A stretch of DNA of 22,023 bases from Balneolales bacterium (GTDB lineage Bacteria; Bacteroidota; Rhodothermia; Balneolales; Natronogracilivirgulaceae), in the NCBI GenBank assembly GCA_007131535.1, contig SLQI01000169.1, forward strand, positions 1-22,023, written 5' to 3'. A program made the translations under genes and the position numbers. The notes beneath the pieces are model-generated. The model did not search any database and was not told the origin of the DNA. It saw only the letters and a program-made list of their open reading frames with translations. Shown piece by piece: positions 17,480-22,023 of this stretch; the first letter of the stretch is position 1; the number at the start of each line of letters is the position of its first letter.

Positions 17480-17910
17480 GTTCGATTCTAATTACCGGTC
17501 AACGAAAACATACCAGATTGTAAGTAATAAAGAAGAAAAGAGTCCGGCCTTTCGAACCTTAGTCGATTAATTTTTACTAAAATACTATCTGACAAAAAGT
17601 TCGTAAATATGTATAGCTCTGTGCCACGACTATTTACAGAAGGTGCGGGGCTAAAGCCCCGCGTTTATAGGAGGGGGAGGCCGTGTTCCCGTTGACTGAA
17701 GTCAACGGAAATGGATGGGTGCTAAGCTGATAACGGACAACAGTATTAGCTTGTCAATCCCTGATTCAGTTAACATACAGCGTTGCGGTACCTCTATTGC
17801 ATCAAACCAGTATGTATCTGTAGTATGGTTAATTTTTCTTCCAGCAACCAGTAACCAACATCGCATTTTCCCAAAGCCACCGTTTGGCCGATAAAAAATT
17901 AGAATCGAAC
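17480..17910. repeat. Segment bounded by 14-base perfect inverted repeats
   Basis: GTTCGATTCTAATT at 17480-17493 is the exact reverse complement of AATTAGAATCGAAC at 17897-17910. The match extends outward for 7 more bases with one mismatch (AACCTTA against AACCTGA read on the other strand). A shortened copy, AACCTTAGTCGATTAATT, lies at 17555-17572. No transposase is encoded between the repeats. It could be a MITE-like non-autonomous element or a REP-type cluster. Confidence 0.6.
17645..17708. repeat. REP-like double hairpin
   Basis: Two perfect hairpins with 2-base loops. The first is GCGGGGCT-AA-AGCCCCGC (17645-17662, 8-bp stem). The second is CCGTTGACT-GA-AGTCAACGG (17689-17708, 9-bp stem). 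They are 26 bases apart, separated by a G-rich spacer. Paired short GC-rich palindromes of this kind resemble REP sequences mobilised by RAYT (Y1-type) transposases. No such transposase lies in the window, so the class is inferred. Confidence 0.65.
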
Positions 17911-17980
17911 TCAGGTTCATAAATTTTGGGTCTGGCTTTAAAAGCACACCCTGAATTGAGGATGAGGGGAGAAATTATTA

Positions 17981-19120
17981 TCACCCGGAGTTTCGGAGGG
18001 TCGCTTTACCGTTTTCAATCTGCCAGACCCGGTTTTCATCGCCCTCTATCGGTACAATTTCCAAAAGTAGGTCAGGGTTTGCTGCTGTTATAAAAGTCTG
18101 CGCTTCATGGCCTAACAATACATTGAGGAATATTTCGGTTTTTGCGGGATCCAGGTCACCGAAGACATCATCCAGTAGAAGAATAGGCAGGTCTTCCAGT
18201 TCTTCGGTATACAAATCCATCTGGGCAAGTTTCAGAGCGAGCGCAAACACCCGGTGCTGACCCTGAGAGCCGAATTTTCGCACTTCAAGTTCATCCAGCA
18301 GAAATACGATTTCATCCCGGTGCGGACCTACCAGGGTTTGCTCACGGTCGATTTCCCGGTCTTCCATATCCCGAAGTTTGCCTCGATAGTGTTCTTTGAG
18401 CTCGTCCGGGCTAAGTTCATCCGGACTCCCGACAATGGTTTGATAAATAAAAGATGGCTGCTGCCGGATCGAAGCTACCTGCTGATAGGCATCAGCCAGG
18501 TAACCGGCAAATCTTTCCAGTATTTCCGCTCTCCGCTTTATAATTCCCGACCCTGTCTCAATGAGCTTATGATCCCAGGGTTCAAGCTGCATTGCCCGCA
18601 TCTGCGGATCTTTGATCTCCGCCAATATCCGGTTGCGCTGTCTTACGACACGCCGGTATTCCACCAAATCCTTTAAATATGTACGCGAAAGCTGGCTGAT
18701 CATGCCATCAATAAAAGTACGCCGCTCAACAGGTCCGCCGGCTGTTAGCTTTTTGTCATCCGGCGCTAACGATATCACCGGTACCATTCCGATGAGATCA
18801 GAAATCCTTTCGAGAGGGCTGTCATTTACCGTTATACTTTTGCCCTCACCTCGCTTATATGCACAGCCCACTTCAAACTGAGACCGGATCTTCCCCTCAA
18901 ATCTGCCCTTGATCATAAACCCCTGATGCCCCTTACGGATCGCGTACATATCGGAAGGATGCACAAAACTCCGGCTCATGCATAAATAGTGAATAGCATC
19001 CAGAATATTGGTTTTTCCGGCGCCGTTGGGTCCCACCAGTAAGTTTACACTTCTCCCCCATTCGAGCCGGGTGTGCTCATGGTTGCGAAAACCGAATATT
19101 TCAAGCGAAGTGTTGATCAT
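17981..19120 (-). CDS. recF: DNA replication and repair protein RecF
   Basis: A 379-residue RecF, the SMC-like ATPase that with RecO and RecR loads RecA at single-strand gaps. Walker A GPNGAGKTN is at 30-38, followed by ILDAIHYLCMSRSF. The signature region reads FGSQGQHRVFALALKLAQ, the Gln-rich form typical of RecF, and Walker B is ILLLDDVFGDLD. Length is close to the usual 360-380. It is not next to dnaA or dnaN here. The DUF721 gene follows on the same strand after the repeat-bearing gap, and the eno terminator lies just upstream, so recF probably has its own promoter in the 53 bases between the terminator and its ATG. Confidence 0.97.
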   Translation of the reverse strand: MINTSLEIFGFRNHEHTRLEWGRSVNLLVGPNGAGKTNILDAIHYLCMSRSFVHPSDMYAIRKGHQGFMIKGRFEGKIRSQFEVGCAYKRGEGKSITVNDSPLERISDLIGMVPVISLAPDDKKLTAGGPVERRTFIDGMISQLSRTYLKDLVEYRRVVRQRNRILAEIKDPQMRAMQLEPWDHKLIETGSGIIKRRAEILERFAGYLADAYQQVASIRQQPSFIYQTIVGSPDELSPDELKEHYRGKLRDMEDREIDREQTLVGPHRDEIVFLLDELEVRKFGSQGQHRVFALALKLAQMDLYTEELEDLPILLLDDVFGDLDPAKTEIFLNVLLGHEAQTFITAANPDLLLEIVPIEGDENRVWQIENGKATLRNSG

Positions 19121-19175
19121 AGTTGATCATTTTCGGTACGGAAGGACCTGTTAACCCACTGATCTGCAGCAAAAT

Positions 19176-19210
19176 AAAAAAGGGACGCGGTAGAGTACCA
19201 CATCCCCTTT
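19176..19210 (-). terminator. Rho-independent terminator after eno
   Basis: Read on the minus strand, AAAGGG-G-ATGTGGTA pairs with TACCGCGT-CCC around a CTC loop, with one bulged G and two G-U pairs, and is followed by TTTTTT. It begins about 28 bases after the eno stop codon and separates eno from recF. Confidence 0.88.
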
Positions 19211-19237
19211 CGCAATGATATAACAACGGTCAATGAC

Positions 19238-20521
19238 TTAAACATTAAATACGTCACGACCCAGAAACAGAGCGCTCTCACCAAGTTGCTCTTCAATTCG
19301 GAGAAGCTGATTGTACTTGGCCAGCCGGTCGGTTCGACTCATCGAGCCGGTTTTGATCTGCCCCGCATTCGTAGCTACAGCAAGGTCGGCAATGGTAGTA
19401 TCCTCGGTTTCTCCTGACCGGTGGGATATAACAGCGGTATACCCGCTTTTATGAGCCAGCTCAATAGCATCAAGCGTTTCGGTGAGCGTTCCGATCTGGT
19501 TGACTTTGATTAGAATCGAATTTGCCACACCCTGCTCTATTCCCTGGCCGAGCCGCTCGGTGTTGGTGACGAACAGATCATCCCCGACGAGCTGCACTTT
19601 GTCTCCAATGGCGGTGGTGAGTTTTTTCCAGCCTTCCCAGTCATCTTCATGCATGGCATCTTCGATGGAAATAATCGGGTACTTATTCGCCCAGTTTTCC
19701 CAGTAGGCAGCCATTTCATCCGGGGAAAGTTTGGACCCGTCGCTCCACTTGAGCTCATAGACGCCCTCACTTTCGTTGTAAAACTCACTGGCTGCCGGAT
19801 CAAGGGCCAGCAGGATATCCTGCTCAGGTTTGTAACCGGCTTTTTCAATCGCCTCGAGGATTACTTCGATCGCCTCTTCATTACTTTTCAGATCGGGAGC
19901 AAAACCGCCCTCATCGCCAACAGCGGTGTTGTAGCCTTTTTCAGAAAGTACTTTTTTCAGGTGATGAAAAACTTCAGCACCCATCCTGACGGCTTCAGAA
20001 AAGGTACCTGCCCCTGCCGGCATGATCATAAATTCCTGAAAATCGACATTGTTATCGGCATGAGATCCGCCATTAATAATATTCATCATCGGCAAAGGCA
20101 GCAATTTGCTGTTTACACCGCCGACGTATCTCCAAAACGGAATATTCAGAGCATTTGCAGCGGCATCCGCAGCGGCGAGGGAAACACCGAGAATCGCATT
20201 GGCTCCCAGTTTTGATTTGTTTTCGGTGCCGTCGAGATCAAGCAGCATATGATCCAGCTCAACCTGGTTAAAAACATTGGCACCAAAAAGTTCGTCGGAT
20301 ATCAATGTATTTACGTTTTCAACAGCCTTGGTTACTCCTTTTCCGAGATAGGCATCACCGGCATCGCGGAGTTCTACCGCCTCATGTTCTCCGGTGGATG
20401 CACCCGAGGGTACAGCAGCGCGCCCCATGGTGCCGTCTTCAAGTATCACATCCACTTCAACTGTGGGGTTTCCTCTTGAGTCAAGAATCTGGCGGGCAAT
20501 AATTTCTTCAATAGCAGCCAT
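19238..20521 (-). CDS. eno: Enolase (phosphopyruvate hydratase)
   Basis: A 427-residue enolase interconverting 2-phosphoglycerate and phosphoenolpyruvate. The N-terminal ARQILDSRGNPTVEVDV and VPSGASTGEHEAVELRD segments are canonical. Catalytic Glu204 is in VGDEGGFAPDL, and Lys339 lies in the LIKVNQIGTLTET signature. Metal ligands are recognisable at Asp241 (LDPAASEF), Glu287 (SIEDAM) and Asp314 (GDDLF). SHRSGETEDT near 366-375 completes the active site. Length is standard. It is transcribed alone or with the small unknown gene 190 bases upstream, and a strong terminator follows. Confidence 0.99.
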   Translation of the reverse strand: MAAIEEIIARQILDSRGNPTVEVDVILEDGTMGRAAVPSGASTGEHEAVELRDAGDAYLGKGVTKAVENVNTLISDELFGANVFNQVELDHMLLDLDGTENKSKLGANAILGVSLAAADAAANALNIPFWRYVGGVNSKLLPLPMMNIINGGSHADNNVDFQEFMIMPAGAGTFSEAVRMGAEVFHHLKKVLSEKGYNTAVGDEGGFAPDLKSNEEAIEVILEAIEKAGYKPEQDILLALDPAASEFYNESEGVYELKWSDGSKLSPDEMAAYWENWANKYPIISIEDAMHEDDWEGWKKLTTAIGDKVQLVGDDLFVTNTERLGQGIEQGVANSILIKVNQIGTLTETLDAIELAHKSGYTAVISHRSGETEDTTIADLAVATNAGQIKTGSMSRTDRLAKYNQLLRIEEQLGESALFLGRDVFNV

Positions 20522-20711
20522 AATAATGTGTGTTCAATGTGGTTGGAAATTGCATCGTATTGAAGGTACAACACTTTACAGAAAAGCGGAAGTTTCCGGA
20601 CCGAAGGAATTGTAAAAGTGTTATGGATTTATCGGCTTTCTGAAAAGTAACTCCGCTGCATCTCAGCTCAACTTAATCTCCCCGAATTATCCAATTCTTT
20701 TTACCTGAGCT

Positions 20712-21173
20712 TTAAATCTCCCCGATGAATCTTTTGCCGGGGCGTGTATAATGAAAATACAGTGCATTGCCGTACCGAACAGTTCGGATCTGTTCGAACT
20801 TTTTTGACCTTTTAACCGGATCTGACAGCGCTACATCCCCCTGCACACCTCTGAGAATACGCATCCGCATTTTAAACGTCTCAATTTTCCGGTCTTTATC
20901 AAAATAATAATACTCAAAAAGATGCCTGAAATCCGGCAATTTGATGAGTTGAAAAATTTCCGGCAGGTCTTCCTCCTGATCTTCTGATGTTTCTCCTGGT
21001 GTAGCTTCTTCGTTTTTCGAATGTTTGTCATCCGGTTTGGAGCCGTCATCCGGCAGACGGGGCATTGGCACAACATTCGCCAGCAAAAACGGCAACCTGG
21101 ACAGCACAGGCGTACCGGCTTCGGTAGGCTGTGCCGGCAACAGCGTTACCGGATTTAGCGTATCAAACCTCAT
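20712..21173 (-). CDS. Conserved-looking protein of unknown function
   Basis: A 153-residue protein I do not recognise. Residues 1-38 are mildly hydrophobic and Pro-rich (MRFDTLNPVTLLPAQP start). Residues 39-70 are a charged, probably disordered linker rich in Asp, Glu, Lys and Ser. Residues 71-153 look like a small folded domain with aromatic and basic character (IKLPDFRHLFEYYYFDKDRKIETFKMRMRI, later RTVRYGNALYFHYTRPGKRFIGEI). No signal peptide or membrane span is evident. It lies upstream of eno on the same strand with a 190-base gap, and is divergent from the HAD gene. Codon use resembles the neighbours, so it is probably real. Confidence 0.65.
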   Translation of the reverse strand: MRFDTLNPVTLLPAQPTEAGTPVLSRLPFLLANVVPMPRLPDDGSKPDDKHSKNEEATPGETSEDQEEDLPEIFQLIKLPDFRHLFEYYYFDKDRKIETFKMRMRILRGVQGDVALSDPVKRSKKFEQIRTVRYGNALYFHYTRPGKRFIGEI

Positions 21174-21246
21174 TAAATTCGGAAGTTATTCGTTATTATA
21201 CCTTGGCGTTATCGACTAATATTAAATTTTGTTAAGCTATTTCGGC

Positions 21247-21936
21247 ATGAATGATTCAAATCGCAAGCTACTGTTACTATTTGATATAGATGGCACATTA
21301 ATCCGTATCAAAAATAATATCATTCGCCGGGTTATTACCGATGCGCTCATTTCATGCGGTGTAGAAATTCCTTCAATAAACCGGGAGCGGTTTGCCGGAC
21401 GCACCGATCGCGATATTTTTCTTTCCCTGCCGGGAGTTACACCGGAGATGTTTTCATCCGTGCGCCAACAGTACGAATTATTGATCGAAGACCGGCTTTC
21501 ATCCGATGATATTGAAGTGCTGCCCGGCGTTCACACCGTTCTTTCTTACTTTCAACAGTGTGGTTATTCCTTGGGATTGATAACCGGAAACTGTCAGAAT
21601 GCGGCATACTGCAAACTCCGGGAAGCCGGGCTAAATCATTATTTTCAAACCGGCGCTTTCGGGGATGATCATACGGACCGCAATCTTTTGCCCGCTCTGG
21701 CAAGAAAAGCGGCCGGCGAGCATTTCGGACGGCAGTTTTTGCCTGATCAGACCGTCATCATCGGAGATACCCCGAATGATATTCGTTGTGCTCAATTTGA
21801 TAAAAGCCGTATTATTGCCGTTTCGACCGGCACCTATAGTTATTCGGAGCTGCAGCGGCATAAACCCGATTTACTATTGAGTTCACTTGAGGATCCTGAA
21901 TCATGGTTTGATGCATTCCAGCGAAATCGCGCCTGA
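21247..21936 (+). CDS. HAD-family hydrolase (phosphoglycolate phosphatase-like)
   Basis: A 229-residue haloacid dehalogenase-type phosphatase. Motif I is FDIDGTL, with nucleophile Asp13 and acid/base Asp15. Motif II is the Thr in LGLITGN. The motif III lysine is probably in LPALARKAA, and motif IV is IIGDTPNDIRCA. The stretch between motif I and motif II is a helical C1-type cap, as in phosphoglycolate phosphatase and beta-phosphoglucomutase relatives, so the substrate is likely a small phosphorylated metabolite; it is not known. The ATG at 21247 is preferred over the TTG six codons upstream at 21229 because it places motif I at the usual distance from the N-terminus. It overlaps the next reading frame by 26 bases. 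Confidence 0.9.
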   Translation: MNDSNRKLLLLFDIDGTLIRIKNNIIRRVITDALISCGVEIPSINRERFAGRTDRDIFLSLPGVTPEMFSSVRQQYELLIEDRLSSDDIEVLPGVHTVLSYFQQCGYSLGLITGNCQNAAYCKLREAGLNHYFQTGAFGDDHTDRNLLPALARKAAGEHFGRQFLPDQTVIIGDTPNDIRCAQFDKSRIIAVSTGTYSYSELQRHKPDLLLSSLEDPESWFDAFQRNRA

Positions 21937-22023
21937 AACCGGCCAGCTTAAAGTCAGCGGATTTGATCTGCCCTACCAGTGGTGGGGAAATAAATACGAT
22001 GTGCCCGTAATTTTCTTCCACGA
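21911..22023 (+). CDS. Truncated start of a gene, possibly alpha/beta hydrolase
   Basis: An open frame begins at ATG 21911, inside the last codons of the HAD gene, and runs off the right edge after 37 codons. The visible part reads GFDLPYQWWGNKYDVPVIFFH, a hydrophobic strand ending in His at about the position of the HG-type oxyanion-hole motif of alpha/beta hydrolases. That assignment is tentative because the catalytic region lies beyond the window. The overlap with the HAD gene suggests translational coupling. Confidence 0.4.
   Translation, partial: MHSSEIAPETGQLKVSGFDLPYQWWGNKYDVPVIFFH

Larger units (their letters stand above)
17319..17980. other. 660-base recF-DUF721 gap with repeats, no supported gene
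   Basis: No convincing gene is present; a minus-strand frame of 81 codons at 17702-17947 shows no family features. The gap contains two tight hairpins (17645-17662 and 17689-17708) lying inside a segment bounded by a 14-base perfect inverted repeat (17480-17493 and 17897-17910). A degenerate extra copy of the boundary motif lies at 17555-17575. The region is AT-rich except for the hairpin core, and looks like an inserted intergenic repeat element. Confidence 0.65.

Noticed and set aside
17702..17947. 81-codon minus-strand frame in the recF-DUF721 gap
   Set aside because: It overlaps the REP-like hairpin and the inverted-repeat boundary and shows no domain features; treated as chance.
20664..20711. 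AGCTCA/TGAGCT pair and repeated AATCTCCCCGA near the end of the unknown gene
   Set aside because: The stem is 6 bp with a 36-base loop, and the direct repeat partly lies in coding sequence; not distinguishable from chance.

Overview
The window looks like a chromosomal core region of a Balneolota/Rhodothermota-type bacterium, within the wider Bacteroidota-Chlorobi group. The evidence is a secreted beta-propeller protein ending in a type IX secretion sorting domain with the NYPNPFNPTT signature, weak or absent Shine-Dalgarno sequences before most genes, a Bacteroidota-style TAnnTTTG promoter candidate, and an ECF sigma factor paired with a membrane Ser/Thr kinase-TPR protein. Genus or species cannot be fixed from the sequence alone.

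Positions 1-3594 are an accessory regulatory pair on the minus strand: an ECF sigma factor followed by a receptor-like Ser/Thr kinase with a C-terminal TPR array. Divergent from it (3723-6164) is a secreted protein of about 14 YCF48/BNR-like repeats with a sorting tail, closed by a strong intrinsic terminator. Positions 6550-14537 are a plus-strand translation and nucleotide block: rplM-rpsI, rpsB-tsf (ended by a terminator), pyrH, frr and smc. The rpsI-rpsB and pyrH-frr gaps both have clear RNA secondary-structure potential. A long-form ispH follows, converging 4 bases away from minus-strand genes.

Positions 16011-21173 are on the minus strand. In transcription order they are an unknown small protein, eno with its own terminator, recF, a 660-base gap carrying palindromic repeats, a DUF721/DciA-like gene and a YbbR-domain membrane protein. 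The right edge has a plus-strand HAD hydrolase overlapping the start of a truncated ORF.

Most genes are housekeeping: ribosome assembly and elongation (L13, S9, S2, EF-Ts), ribosome recycling (Frr), UMP phosphorylation (PyrH), chromosome organisation and repair (SMC, RecF, DciA-like), glycolysis (Eno) and isoprenoid synthesis (IspH). The most interesting items are three. First, the sigma factor has Ser/Thr residues in place of the usual acidic DAED motif and sits next to a kinase, which suggests activation by phosphorylation. Second, the pyrH-frr gap has a branched foldable RNA element. Third, the recF-dciA gap has REP-like double hairpins flanked by 14-base perfect inverted repeats.
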